From JAENVU01 sp963756815 (GTDB lineage: Bacteria > Actinomycetota > Acidimicrobiia > IMCC26256 > JAENVU01), in contig CAVWPR010000018.1 of the NCBI GenBank assembly GCA_963756815.1, positions 21,701-85,700 on the forward strand: DNA of 64,000 nucleotides, given 5' to 3'. The notes beneath the pieces are model-generated. The model saw only the letters and a program-made list of their open reading frames with translations. It was not told the DNA's origin and ran no database searches. Shown piece after piece: positions 18,045 to 26,906 of this stretch (its first letter is position 1; each line of letters opens with the position of its first letter). Position numbers and translations under genes: made by a program.

Positions 18045-20390
18045 TCAGGCCGGCGGAGCGATGCACGGCAGCGCGTTGCAGACGTCGACGACCGTGCCGT
18101 TGGGCCGCAGGAACTCGGACTTCTGCTGCTGGTTGAGCGTGGACCGGCGCGGGTACTCGTGCGGATCGTTCCCGTAGGCCGGCTCGCTCGGCGCGATGTT
18201 GCCCAGCGGTGGCGCCGGGTTCAGGCTGTCCCAGTAGACGATCGCCGAGCCGTTCCACGGGAGGAACGAGATCGGCGTGATGCCCCAGAAGGGCACGACG
18301 TCGGGGCTGCGACCCGGGTACAGGCCGGGCATGAGGATGCGCGCCCCGATGGTGCGCGCCTCGACCTCCGCGGTCACGTTCGCCACCTGGTGGTCACCGA
18401 ACGCGACCTCCATCAGGACCTGGTGCCGCGGCGTGCCCGGATACGGGTCGTCGGTGATGTGCTCGGCGTAGCCGTCGCCTCGGACCGGTCCCACAGCATC
18501 TGCACCACCGAGAACCAGATCATGCGGTCGAGCTCGTCGGGATAGCTCGGATTCAGGATCGCCTTGTAGGTGTCGAAGTCGCTGCTGCGCTGCAACAGCG
18601 TCGAATAGTTCATGCCCGGGACACCGAGCACCGAGTGGGTCCAGTCCTGGGCGAGTGCGGTCAGCGCGCCGCCGAGGATCCCGCCCTGGCTGTTGCCGTC
18701 GTAGACGACGGAGCCGTCGAGCACCGGCGTCGCGCCCGCGCCCATGCGGAACGCGGGGTCGGACGCGAAGCCGCGCGGGTCCTTCACCAGCCGGGCGAGG
18801 AACAGCTGGTTCAGGAACCCCTGCTGCGTGCGGTCGGCGACCTTCGGGAAGTTCGACACGTCCTGCAGGGCCGCCGCCGCGACGCCGAGATCCTCGTCGG
18901 CGAATCCGGACCACTTCGTCGCGCAGAACACGAACCGGTGGGTGTTGCTCATCGTGCGGACGTTGCCGGCGTTGACCTCGTCGGGGTTCCCGAGGAGGCC
19001 GTGACCGTAGATCCCGCCACGAGCGGGGGTGACCGGGTCGTTGCCGTCGGCGCTCACCGAGCGCGGGATGTTGCAGATGAACTGCGCGGTGAAGTTGCCG
19101 TTGCGGACCGGCAGCGCGTCCGGGCCGGCGCCGGGCGCGTACGCGAACCGGTTGCCGGGCGAACCGTCGCCGGTGAGGTAGTTCGGGACCGTGAACGTCC
19201 CCGTGACCCGCCGGGTGATCAGGGCGTCGACGTTGTTCTGGACGCCGGTGACGGTGAAGCGGGGCGCGGCGCCCTGGAGCGACGCGAATGCGTCGTCACG
19301 AATGTGGAGCATCCGGCCGGCGATGTTCTGCTCGCTCGCGACGGTGAAGTCCCACGCCAGGTTCAGGTTCGCCCGTGCGATCCCGGCGTGCTCGAGGGTG
19401 GTGAACAGCTGCTCGAAGTGGCCGCGTCGCGACTCGATCGCGTTCGTGAACGTGGGGATGCCGTCGCGGTAGAGCCGGAACCCGCGCTCGGCCGGGATCA
19501 GCGCACCGTAGCCGTCGCGCAGGTTGCGCATCGCGACGATGAAGCGATGACCCTCGGGGAGGTTCTTCGCGACGCGTACGACGAGCGCTTTCACGTCGAC
19601 CGGATCGGCCTGACTGTCGAGCTCGGACCAGATCGGCCACCGCTGCCCGGTGTCGGCGTCGAGCAGCACGATGGGCTGGTCGGCGCCGAGTGACGCCCCG
19701 ATGTTCGTGATCGGCGCAGCACCCGTCTTCACGAGATCGAGCCCTGGGACGTACGTGACGACCATCGCACCCGGGCTGAAGCCGTCGTTGCGGTTCCACT
19801 CGGTCGGGTCGATCGAGACGCCGGACGGCGTTCGCCGGCATCGAGGCGCGGTCGAAGTGCACGCGCCGACCGGTGCCGCTCGTGGGGTCGGCGACCGTGA
19901 AGAAGTCGTTCGGGAAGGGCATCAGGCACTTGCGCGCCGCGATCGGGTCGCACCGGTTCGCGGTGGCCGTGGCGACGGCCGGCTCCCACGAGAAGCTCGC
20001 GTATCCCTCCTCGGTCCCGGTGCCCGTCTTCGGCGCCGCCGTCGCCTTGATCGTGAGCAGGCCGGGCTGCAGGTCGGCCGCGTGCAGCGCGGCGGTCGCG
20101 CCCGTGGCGTCACGCGTCAGCCGGCCGGTGATCTCGGTGGTGGCGGTCGGGTCCGGCCACCCCGCGACGATCCACACCCGCAGCGAGGACACGTCGAGGT
20201 TGGCGGCGAGCCGAATGTCGAGCGGGACCTCGCCCGACGTCGGCGCCTGCGTCCGGTTGGCGGGAGCGACGACGCGGACCCCGGACGGCTGGGCCGGCCC
20301 GTGGCCCGGGAACCACTGGCCCGGGATCCGACACCCGGCCAGGACGACCACGGTGGCCGTCAGCGCGACCACCCAACGACGCGTACGCAT
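18045..20390 (-). CDS. Large secreted lipoprotein hydrolase (two frameshifts)
   Basis: Starts at ATG 20390 (GGGG box 9-12 bases upstream). A lipoprotein signal (RRWVVALTATVVVLAGC) is followed by an Ig-like domain (GVRVVAPANRTQAPTSGEVP ... SSLRVWIVAG) and the motif CDPIAARKCLMPFPNDFFTV. After a slip near 19820 the main part continues SPGAMVVTYVPGLDLVK to YDGNSQGGILGGALTALAQD, a G-x-S-x-G elbow (GNSQG) of the alpha/beta-hydrolase type. After a second slip near 18490 it ends with LMEVAFGDHQVANVTAEVEA, which probably holds the catalytic His, and NALPCIAPPA. About 780 residues. It is a surface esterase-like protein of unknown substrate. The two frame breaks are likely consensus errors. Confidence 0.7.
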
Positions 20391-20451
20391 CCCCATGTCC
20401 CCCCGAACCTCGCGAACTGGACGCAGCGTATCGACGGGCACGGTACGACCG

Positions 20452-20904
20452 CTATCGAGCGGACACCTCGGGACCGCGCTCGGCACGGTCCGCGAGCCGG
20501 CGCGCGGTGTCGCCGAGGAATGCCCGGAGGAACCAGCGCATCGGCGCGCCGGTGCCCGGGTACAACGTGTCGAACTCGCTGTGCCACCGGATGCGCGTCC
20601 CATCGTCGACCGGCTCCAGCACGACGTCGGCGCGGTAGTTCACGATCGGCAGACCCCGCACCAGCACGTACGCGAGGTGCCGGGGCGGGTCGAAGACCAC
20701 GACCTCCTCGAGGCTCGAACCGCCGCTGCGGGCGAAGCGCCGGATCGCGCCGACGCCGTCGGGCTCCGGCGCACCCTCCCGCTCGAGCCGCGTGTCGGTG
20801 AGTCGCGTCCACTCCTTCCACGACGCGGCGTCGGCGAGCCAACGCCAGACCGCCTCCGGCGTCGCAGTGCTGGTCCGCTCGAGCTCCACCACATGGTGCG
20901 ACAC
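20452..20904 (-). CDS. SRPBCC family protein
   Basis: A 150-residue protein from GTG 20904, five bases after the stop of the enoyl-CoA hydratase gene. It reads VELERTSTATPEAVWRWLAD, ASWKEWTRL, AIRRFARSGGSSLEEVVVFD, PPRHLAYVLVRGLPIVNYRA, and DGTRIRWHSEFDTLYPGTG, then a long C-terminal helix FLRAFLGDTARRLADRAE. This is the START/Bet v1-like SRPBCC fold with a hydrophobic ligand cavity (polyketide cyclase/dehydrase and lipid transport family). It probably binds or processes an acyl or steroid-like intermediate with the adjacent enzymes. Intact. Confidence 0.82.
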   Translation of the reverse strand: MSHHVVELERTSTATPEAVWRWLADAASWKEWTRLTDTRLEREGAPEPDGVGAIRRFARSGGSSLEEVVVFDPPRHLAYVLVRGLPIVNYRADVVLEPVDDGTRIRWHSEFDTLYPGTGAPMRWFLRAFLGDTARRLADRAERGPEVSAR

Positions 20905-20909
20905 GACCG

Positions 20910-21686
20910 CTACCTGCCCCGCCACTCGGGCGTGCGCCCCTCGCGCGCCGCGCGCATGCCCTCGGTCGCGTCCTCGCTCGCGCCCACCACGCGCCGCATC
21001 GACTCGCCGAGGCGCACGGCGTCCTCCCACGGGAGGTGCGCGCCGCGGGCGGCCATCTCCTTCGTGGCCCGCTGGGCCAGCGGTGCCGCGGCGACCAGTC
21101 GGCGAGCCAGGGCCGTCGCCTCGTCCATGAGCGACTCGCGCGGCACCACCTTCCACACCAGACCCATCTCCTTCGCCGCCGTCGCGTCGACGCGGTCACC
21201 GGTGAGCAGGAGCTCCATCGCGTGCGACCACCCGACCCGTCCCGGCAGCCGCATGGCGCCCACGATCGTGGGCACACCGAGCCGGACCTCGGGGAACCCG
21301 AACTCGGCGTCGTCGGCGGCGATCACGAAGTCGCAGCGCAGCACTGCGGTGAGCCCGTAGCCGAGGCAGTACCCCGGCACCGCCGCGATCGTCGGCTTCC
21401 AGATCTCGAGGCCGCTCTCGAAGGAGTTGACCGTCGGGATCTCCCAGAACGAGCCCGGCCACTCACCGACCGACCCGCGTCCGTCCTTCAGGTCCGCCCC
21501 GACGCAGAAGGCACGTCCCTCGCCGGTGACGATGCCGACCCATGCGTCCTCGTCGGCCCGGAACCGCTCCCAGCTGGCGTTGAGGTCCCGGCGGAGCTCG
21601 GCGTTGATCGCGTTCAGCGCCTCGGGCCGGTGGTACGTGATCGTCGCGACGTGGTCGACGCACTCGTAGAGGACGGTGTCACCCAT
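20910..21686 (-). CDS. Enoyl-CoA hydratase/isomerase family protein
   Basis: An intact 258-residue crotonase-fold protein from ATG 21686. N-terminal VDHVATITYHRPEALNAINA, the oxyanion loops GRAFCVGADLKDG and AAVPGYCLGYGLTAVLRCDF, FGFPEVRLGVP and the C-terminal AREGRTPEWRGR. The catalytic-Glu positions fall in the VRLGVPTIVGAMRLP region, but identity of both acids is not certain. It would hydrate or isomerise an enoyl-CoA in beta-oxidation. The start overlaps the 3' end of the SGNH gene, and SRPBCC follows at 5 bp, so the three form a tight operon. Confidence 0.9.
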   Translation of the reverse strand: MGDTVLYECVDHVATITYHRPEALNAINAELRRDLNASWERFRADEDAWVGIVTGEGRAFCVGADLKDGRGSVGEWPGSFWEIPTVNSFESGLEIWKPTIAAVPGYCLGYGLTAVLRCDFVIAADDAEFGFPEVRLGVPTIVGAMRLPGRVGWSHAMELLLTGDRVDATAAKEMGLVWKVVPRESLMDEATALARRLVAAAPLAQRATKEMAARGAHLPWEDAVRLGESMRRVVGASEDATEGMRAAREGRTPEWRGR

Positions 21687-22450
21687 CCCGTCAGCTTCGC
21701 ACCCGTGCGCCGGGCCCGGGCGACCGCGGCGTCGAAGTCCGGCGCCAGCGCCTCGGCGAGGCAGCCGTGACCGTCGCCGTTCGGATGGAACCGGTCGGGG
21801 GTGAAGAACGCCTCACCGCGCACGCGGAACGCCTCGTTGACGTGTCGACCGACCTCGACGTGCACCGCGCGCGCGGCTGGGTGGGTGGCTCGGGCCTTCC
21901 GGCGCTCGTACGCCTGACCACGGCACCTGAGCATCGTCCTCAGCGCGACCGGCACCCTCGGGATCACCGCGAGGTCGATGAGTCCGCACACGAGCGTCTC
22001 GATGCCGGCGCGGTCGAGCGCGCCCACCACGGCGCGCAGGTCCCGCTCGAACTGGCCGAGGGGTGTCGAGTGGACGGCGTCGTTCGCGCCGACCGACAGC
22101 ACCACGAGGTCCGGGGCCGCGTCGAGGACGGCCGGGAGCTGACCCATCAGCACGTCGGCGACGCGGGACCCGCCCGCCGCGAACCGCGTCAGGTGCACGG
22201 GGACGCCGGCGCCGGCCACGACACGCGCCACGAACGTCTCGCGCGCGTGCTCGAGGCCCGGACCGGTGAGCGTGCTGTCGCCGACGGCGGCGACCCGCAC
22301 CGGCGTCGCCTCCGCGACGTCGGGCCCGTAGTAGCCGGTGACGTCGAGGTCGTCGTACTCGGGCAGGTTCGCGCGCGCGGCGCGGTGCGCCTGCACCCAC
22401 ACACCCCCGACCATCGCCGGAAGCGCCAACGCCGCCCCCCTGGCCCGCAT
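21614..22450 (-). CDS. SGNH/GDSL-type esterase, possibly exported
   Basis: From ATG 22450 an N-terminal hydrophobic stretch (GAALALPAMVGGVWV) precedes the SGNH core: block I VAAVGDSTLTGPG with Ser59, block III VLSVGANDAVH with Asn123, and block V TPDRFHPNGDGH with Asp219 and His222. It hydrolyses esters, substrate unknown. The frame overlaps the enoyl-CoA hydratase start by 73 bp with an Arg/Ser-rich tail; a one-base slip near the end would stop it just before that gene, which is the more natural arrangement. An alternative start is ATG 22489. The family assignment is firm. Confidence 0.82.
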   Translation of the reverse strand: MRARGAALALPAMVGGVWVQAHRAARANLPEYDDLDVTGYYGPDVAEATPVRVAAVGDSTLTGPGLEHARETFVARVVAGAGVPVHLTRFAAGGSRVADVLMGQLPAVLDAAPDLVVLSVGANDAVHSTPLGQFERDLRAVVGALDRAGIETLVCGLIDLAVIPRVPVALRTMLRCRGQAYERRKARATHPAARAVHVEVGRHVNEAFRVRGEAFFTPDRFHPNGDGHGCLAEALAPDFDAAVARARRTGAKLTGWVTPSSTSASTTSRRSRTTGPRR

Positions 22451-22524
22451 AGAGCCACCGATCGTGAACCTCCGACCGCGCGCGTACATAGTGCCGGCGG
22501 CGCTATTTCTCGCCGGGTCACGAC

Positions 22525-22570
22525 CGAGCCGGAGCGCAGCGGAGGCGAGCAGCCGCGGAGCGAGCCCGTC
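22525..22570. repeat. GC-rich intergenic repeat, copy 1
   Basis: A 46-bp element beginning CGAGCCGGAGC, with GCGGAGGCGAG in the middle and ending in GCGAGCCCGTC, lies between the SGNH gene and the DUF7064-like gene. A closely similar copy with the same order of motifs occurs at 50521-50567. This is likely a member of a dispersed short repeat family. Confidence 0.45.
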
Positions 22571-22638
22571 GACCGGCCGGACGGAGCCGCGTCCGCTGCG
22601 ATCGGCGGAGCCGCCGTCGAGCGGAGCATCAGCGGCCA

Positions 22639-23577
22639 TCAAGCAGGCCAGCCGGGCGGCCAGTTGTACTCGGTCCAGCCCGTGCCGACGCGGCCGTCGC
22701 TCGTGGTGTACCGACACATCGCGCGCGGGAAGCGGGACTCGCGTCCGTCGGGTGCGACCAGCAGGACCGGGGCGTGCCCGACCGGCTCGGTCGTGAACGA
22801 GACGTCGCCGATGCGCTGGCGCGCCACGATCGGCAACGTCTCGGCGTCGAGCTCGACGGAATTCTCCACGACCGTCACCGGGGTGAGCACGCCCTCGGGC
22901 GTCACCGTGTAGCCGGTGGCGAACAGCTCGAGGTCCGGGATGATCGAGCGCGCGGCGTGGAGGAACGAACCGTCGTCGAAGTGACCGGACGTCCAGTTCC
23001 AGGGGAAGAGCCACCAGTCGCGCACGCCCCATGAGTGGTCGCGCTGACCGGCGCAGTCGACGGCGATGGTCTCGTCGCCGACGGTCACCGTGCCACTCAC
23101 CGACGACGAGATCTCGTAGCGCGTGGTCATCGCGTACGGGAACGGCTCGGCGCGCGACGTCCAGGTGAGATCGAGCGTGACCGGCACGCGCTCGCCGTCC
23201 AGACCGTGGAACGCCCGCTCGGGGTCGGGGAGCACCACTCCCTCGGCGCGGCTCGTGACCCGGAACGTGCGCAGCGGCTCGGGCCACGCGATCGCGACCT
23301 CGGTCCCACCGGCGCGCTGGTCGAGCGCGGCGTCACCGTCGGGGCACGCCAGCGAGTGGTCCACCACGAGCACGAGCGGCCGGTCGGCGCCGACCAGCGC
23401 GATCCACCACCACGCGGTGTCGAGGTTCGGGTAGAGCCCGAGGCGCACGTAACCGCCGAAGGCGCCGTCGGAGGCGGCCCAGTCCAGGTACCACGACTCG
23501 CCCCACAGCTCCTCGGGCCCGGCGGGGTGGCGCGCCTCGTCGGACGGCGCGAGGTCGAAGACGGAGTCCTCGGCCAT
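22639..23577 (-). CDS. DUF7064/AttH-like domain protein
   Basis: An intact 312-residue protein from ATG 23577. It has long beta-rich stretches and conserved motifs ESWYLDWAASDGAFGGYVRL, YPNLDTAWWWIALVG, VDCAGQRDHSWGVRDWW and WNWTSGHFDDGSFLHAAR. The QRDHSWG...DWW motif is characteristic of the lipocalin-like AttH/CrtC-related group and its DUF7064 relatives found beside steroid and lipid catabolic genes in mycobacteria and acidimicrobia. Biochemical role unknown. The ATG overlaps the stop of the SnoaL-like gene, so the two are coupled. Enzyme or carrier for a hydrophobic substrate is an inference only. Confidence 0.7.
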   Translation of the reverse strand: MAEDSVFDLAPSDEARHPAGPEELWGESWYLDWAASDGAFGGYVRLGLYPNLDTAWWWIALVGADRPLVLVVDHSLACPDGDAALDQRAGGTEVAIAWPEPLRTFRVTSRAEGVVLPDPERAFHGLDGERVPVTLDLTWTSRAEPFPYAMTTRYEISSSVSGTVTVGDETIAVDCAGQRDHSWGVRDWWLFPWNWTSGHFDDGSFLHAARSIIPDLELFATGYTVTPEGVLTPVTVVENSVELDAETLPIVARQRIGDVSFTTEPVGHAPVLLVAPDGRESRFPRAMCRYTTSDGRVGTGWTEYNWPPGWPA

Positions 23578-24104
23578 CAGTCGGGCGCGGGCAACGAGCT
23601 GCGGCCGCCCGTCGCCCAGTAGGACGCCGTGAGCTGCAGGCCGGCACGCCCCGACCGCGGTGACAGCTCCTCGAGCACGCGCCGGTACGCGGTGTGCAGG
23701 ATCTTCCACTCGCCGTCGCGCTTGACGTAGTCGTCCTCGTAGAACGCCGCGCCCCTGATGTCGAGCTCCCACTGCGTGTCGACGACCCAGTCCTCGAGCG
23801 CCCAGATCCCGCTCGCGGTGTCGGGGCCGGTCAGCGTGATCTCCGGGTGGTGGGCCTTGTGCGAGGAGAGGAACGTCTCGCGACCCATCGACCTCCGGAA
23901 GAAGTCGACGATCGCGTCACGTCCGTCGTACGAGTACGCCCCCGCGCTGTACGCGCACGTGGCCTCCGGGACGAAGAGCACGGCGATGTCGTCCCACCGC
24001 TTCAGGTCGAGGAAGCGGAAGTAGCGGTACTTGAGCACCTTGATGTGCTCCATCTCGACGAGGTCGTCCGGGGTCATGCGTCGCGCGTCTCGCTCGGCGC
24101 TCAT
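23577..24104 (-). CDS. SnoaL-like / NTF2-fold protein
   Basis: An intact 175-residue protein with the cone-shaped alpha+beta fold of the NTF2/SnoaL superfamily. Sequence marks: EMEHIKVLKYRYFRFLDLKR, WDDIAVLFVPEATCAYS, YDGRDAIVDFFRRSMGRE, SHKAHHPEITLTGPDTASG, YEDDYVKRDGEWKILHTAYRR. Members include polyketide cyclases, ketosteroid isomerases and dehydratases. The H-H pair in SHKAHHPEI and the Asp in LDLKRWDD are plausible active-site residues. It overlaps both neighbours by ATGA-type junctions, giving a three-gene translationally coupled unit. Confidence 0.82.
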   Translation of the reverse strand: MSAERDARRMTPDDLVEMEHIKVLKYRYFRFLDLKRWDDIAVLFVPEATCAYSAGAYSYDGRDAIVDFFRRSMGRETFLSSHKAHHPEITLTGPDTASGIWALEDWVVDTQWELDIRGAAFYEDDYVKRDGEWKILHTAYRRVLEELSPRSGRAGLQLTASYWATGGRSSLPAPD

Positions 24105-25348
24105 GCGTATCGGGCCTCCTTGCCGCGCGACTCGCCGTGATGCGCGACGGCGTCGGTGAGATCGCGCACGAGGTCGTCGACGACGGCTGCGTGCGCGGGT
24201 GAGAGCATCATGTGCAGCCCCTTCGGCTCGACGTTGCGGTTCACGTGCCAGCCGCGGTCGTCGAGCACGTCACCGACGGCGTCGAGGTCGACCGTGTCCG
24301 AGCGCATCGCGAGCACGGGACCGATCGGGTCACCGACCAGCTCCACGCCGTCGAGGCCGTCGATGCAGGCGCGGACCCGGTCGACCGTCTCGAGCAGCCC
24401 CCGCATCATCTCGACGTAGCCGTCGCGTCCGAGGGCGTGGAGCACGGTCCAGGCCGTCGCGATCGGCGCGGCGGGCTTGGCGCCGGCGACGCCGGGCGAG
24501 CCGTAGAGCCCGGATCCCCACTCGCGGAACACGAAGAACTGGTGCCCGAACCAGTCGGCGTCGCGGTGCAGCACCACGGACGCGCCCTTCGGCGCGTACC
24601 CGTACTTGTGCACGTCGGCGCTCATCTCGGTGACACCCTCGACGCGGAAGTCCCAGGGCGGGACGTCGCGACCCAGCGCCTCCATGAACGGCAGGACGAA
24701 CCCGCCGATGCACGCGTCGACATGGCAGCCGATGCCACGCTCCGCCGCGATCGCGGCGACGTCGGCGACCGGGTCCATGACGCCGTACGGGTAGTTGAAG
24801 GCCGACGCGACGACGACCGCGGTGTCGGGACCGATCGCATCGCGCATCGCTCCGACGTCGGCCCGGTAGCGCCCGTCGAGCGGCGTGCGGACGACGTCCA
24901 TGCCGAAGTAGTGGGCTGCCTTGTCGTACGCGGGGTGCGCCGAGGCCGGCGCGATGATCTGCGGGCGCGTCACCCCGCGGGCCTGCGCCCGCTCGCGGTT
25001 CACGAGCATCGACATGAGGATCGACTCCGTGCCGCCGGAGGTCATCGATCCGCCGCCCCCGGCCGGGACGTTCACGAGACCTCCGGTGATGGCGACGACC
25101 TCTCCCTCGAGGCGTGCGACCTCCGGGAACTTGAACGGGTTCAGCGCGTTCCCGAACAGGTAGCGCCGGTTGACCTCGGCGAGGAGGTCCTCGAGGTCGT
25201 CCCGGCCGGTCGGGTACACCAGCCCGAACAGGCGGGCCCCGTGGACGTCGGGCTCCTGGGCGCGGCGGCGGTCGATCTCGGCCAGCAGGTCGGCGGCAGG
25301 GGTGCCGGTGGCGGGGAGGCGCGCGGCGGTCGCGTCGGGGATGTCCAT
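24101..25348 (-). CDS. PLP-dependent lyase/decarboxylase, sphingosine-1-phosphate-lyase-like
   Basis: An intact 415-residue fold-type I enzyme from ATG 25348. Motifs: GGGGSMTSGGTESILMSMLV (PLP phosphate binding), ASAHPAYDKAAHYFG with His138 stacking on the ring, IGCHVDACIGGFVLPF with Asp211, and EMSADVHKYGYAPKGAS with the Schiff-base Lys248. This combination is typical of group II decarboxylases and of sphingosine-1-phosphate lyase-type enzymes. Bacterial homologues without sphingolipids probably cleave other phospho-amino-alcohols or decarboxylate amino acids, so the substrate is open. First gene of the coupled leftward unit with the SnoaL- and DUF7064-like genes. Confidence 0.85.
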   Translation of the reverse strand: MDIPDATAARLPATGTPAADLLAEIDRRRAQEPDVHGARLFGLVYPTGRDDLEDLLAEVNRRYLFGNALNPFKFPEVARLEGEVVAITGGLVNVPAGGGGSMTSGGTESILMSMLVNRERAQARGVTRPQIIAPASAHPAYDKAAHYFGMDVVRTPLDGRYRADVGAMRDAIGPDTAVVVASAFNYPYGVMDPVADVAAIAAERGIGCHVDACIGGFVLPFMEALGRDVPPWDFRVEGVTEMSADVHKYGYAPKGASVVLHRDADWFGHQFFVFREWGSGLYGSPGVAGAKPAAPIATAWTVLHALGRDGYVEMMRGLLETVDRVRACIDGLDGVELVGDPIGPVLAMRSDTVDLDAVGDVLDDRGWHVNRNVEPKGLHMMLSPAHAAVVDDLVRDLTDAVAHHGESRGKEARYA

Positions 25349-25521
25349 CGACGGCGGACGCTACGCGCTGCGACGCGCGACCGTCACGGCCGCCACCCAG
25401 CGTGTCCTCGGGCACGCGGGGCGCCAACCGCCACGGACCGCGTTCTCGATGGGGCGGCTCGCTTGCGATTGTCCGGTTTGGGGGTGAGAATGCGCCGCTC
25501 GGAGTGCCATTCCAGGCGGAC

Positions 25522-25541
25522 CTCCCGTCGCCCGACGGGAG
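25522..25541. promoter_or_regulatory. Perfect 20-bp palindrome upstream of the conservon operon
   Basis: Arms CTCCCGTCG (25522-25530) and CGACGGGAG (25533-25541) around CC lie 28 bp before the ATG of the first binding protein. It could be an operator for the whole binding-protein/conservon operon or form a leader hairpin near the ribosome binding site. Confidence 0.5.
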
Positions 25542-25568
25542 CTGGGAACGGAAGGTACGGGGTCACTG

Positions 25569-26897
25569 ATGGGGACATCGCACGCGACGCGTGGTCGACG
25601 ACGTCGTTTCGTCGCGTTCGTCGCGCTCGCGACGGTTCTCGTCGCGTGTGGGTCCGGCGCACACGACGGTGCGCCCGCGGCGCGCGGTCCGACGGTGACC
25701 ATCGCCCGCGCGCCGAGCGTGTCCCCGTGCGGTCCGGGCAGCTCCGGCCCGTCGAACGAGATCGGTGTGGCCCCCGACGCGATCGCCGTGGGCGTCGTCG
25801 CCGACGTGAGCGGGGCCCGGGCGCTGTTCGGGTCCAATTGGGAGGCGATGGAGGCGTTCGCGGCCTACTGCAACTCCCTCGGCGGCATCGCCGGTCGCCG
25901 CCTCGACGTGCGCCTCTTCGACACCAACGTGTTCCGCCACCGGCAGGCGATCACCGACGCGTGCACCTCCGTGTTCGCGATCGTGGGTTCCGCCGCCGCC
26001 TTCGACGGTGACGGCGCGAGCATCGAGACCGATTGCGGTATCCCGGACGTCCCGGCGCTCGTGGCCGAACCCGCCCACGAGCGAGTCCCGACGGTGGTCA
26101 CCCCGCTGCCGAACCCGCCGTCGCTCTACCTCGTCGGCCCGCTCCGCTACCTGGCTCGCATCGCGCCGGACGCGATCCGTCGTGCCGCGATGGCGTACGT
26201 GGACGTCGGGGTGACCGCGATCCGTGCCGCGCGCCAGGTGGCGGCGAGCAAGGCGGTGGGCTACCGATTCTCGGTGAAGGCCCCGATTCCGGCGCTCACC
26301 GATCCGGCCGACCTCGACAAGGTCGCCGCGCAGGTGGTCCACGGCGGGGCGAAGTATCTCAGCGTGCAGGGCGCCATCAGCGATCTCGCCGGGCTCCAGC
26401 AGGCGCTGGCCGCCCGTCGCTACCGGCCCTCGGTGATGGACGCAGGCCCGCTCTTCTACGACCCGCGCTACCCCCGCCTCGCGGGTGCCGCCGCCGACGG
26501 CACGTATGTGCTCGCGCAGACGACGCCCTTCGACGACGCCGCCCGCGTGCCGGAGCTCGCCCGCTACGTCGACTGGCTGCGCCGCACGGTGCCCGCCGCG
26601 GAGCCGACCGCGCAAGGCGTGCGGAGCTGGTCGGCCGCGTTGCTCTTCGCCGAAGCCGCCCGGCGCGCGTCGGCGCATCTCGACCGCGCCACGCTGCTCG
26701 CCCGCCTCCGCGCCGTCCACGCGTGGGACGGCAACGGCGTCCAGATCCCCACCGACCCCGGCGGAAACCGGGCATCGACGTGCTTCGCCTATGTCCGCGT
26801 CGAAGGGGGCGGGTTCCAACGCGCGTACCCCGCGCGTGGCTTCGCCTGCCCTCGCGACGGTTGGCTCCGCCTCCGTCGCGACTTCACCCATCTGTAG
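25569..26897 (+). CDS. Solute-binding lipoprotein (periplasmic-binding-protein type I) heading the conservon
   Basis: An intact 442-residue protein from ATG 25569. Lipoprotein signal RRRRFVAFVALATVLVAC with Cys27. Mature part is a type I binding fold of the branched-chain amino acid/amide group: AIAVGVVADVSGARALFGS, AFAAYCNSLGGIAGRRLDV, then LAGLQQALAARRYRP and GTYVLAQTTPFDDAA. Cys54, Cys101, Cys132 and Cys156 line up with cysteines in the second binding protein at 31033, so the two are paralogues. There is no permease next to this copy; the kinase gene begins 9 bp after its stop. That context suggests a receptor role, presenting ligand to the kinase rather than only to a transporter. That role is inferred. 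Confidence 0.85.
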   Translation: MGTSHATRGRRRRFVAFVALATVLVACGSGAHDGAPAARGPTVTIARAPSVSPCGPGSSGPSNEIGVAPDAIAVGVVADVSGARALFGSNWEAMEAFAAYCNSLGGIAGRRLDVRLFDTNVFRHRQAITDACTSVFAIVGSAAAFDGDGASIETDCGIPDVPALVAEPAHERVPTVVTPLPNPPSLYLVGPLRYLARIAPDAIRRAAMAYVDVGVTAIRAARQVAASKAVGYRFSVKAPIPALTDPADLDKVAAQVVHGGAKYLSVQGAISDLAGLQQALAARRYRPSVMDAGPLFYDPRYPRLAGAAADGTYVLAQTTPFDDAARVPELARYVDWLRRTVPAAEPTAQGVRSWSAALLFAEAARRASAHLDRATLLARLRAVHAWDGNGVQIPTDPGGNRASTCFAYVRVEGGGFQRAYPARGFACPRDGWLRLRRDFTHL

Positions 26898-26906
26898 GAG
26901 ATTCGA

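Noticed and set aside
22500..22640. Possible small RNA or insertion-element end in the gap
   Set aside because: Only a short GC-rich repeat is present; there is no terminal inverted repeat, transposase or promoter-terminator pair.
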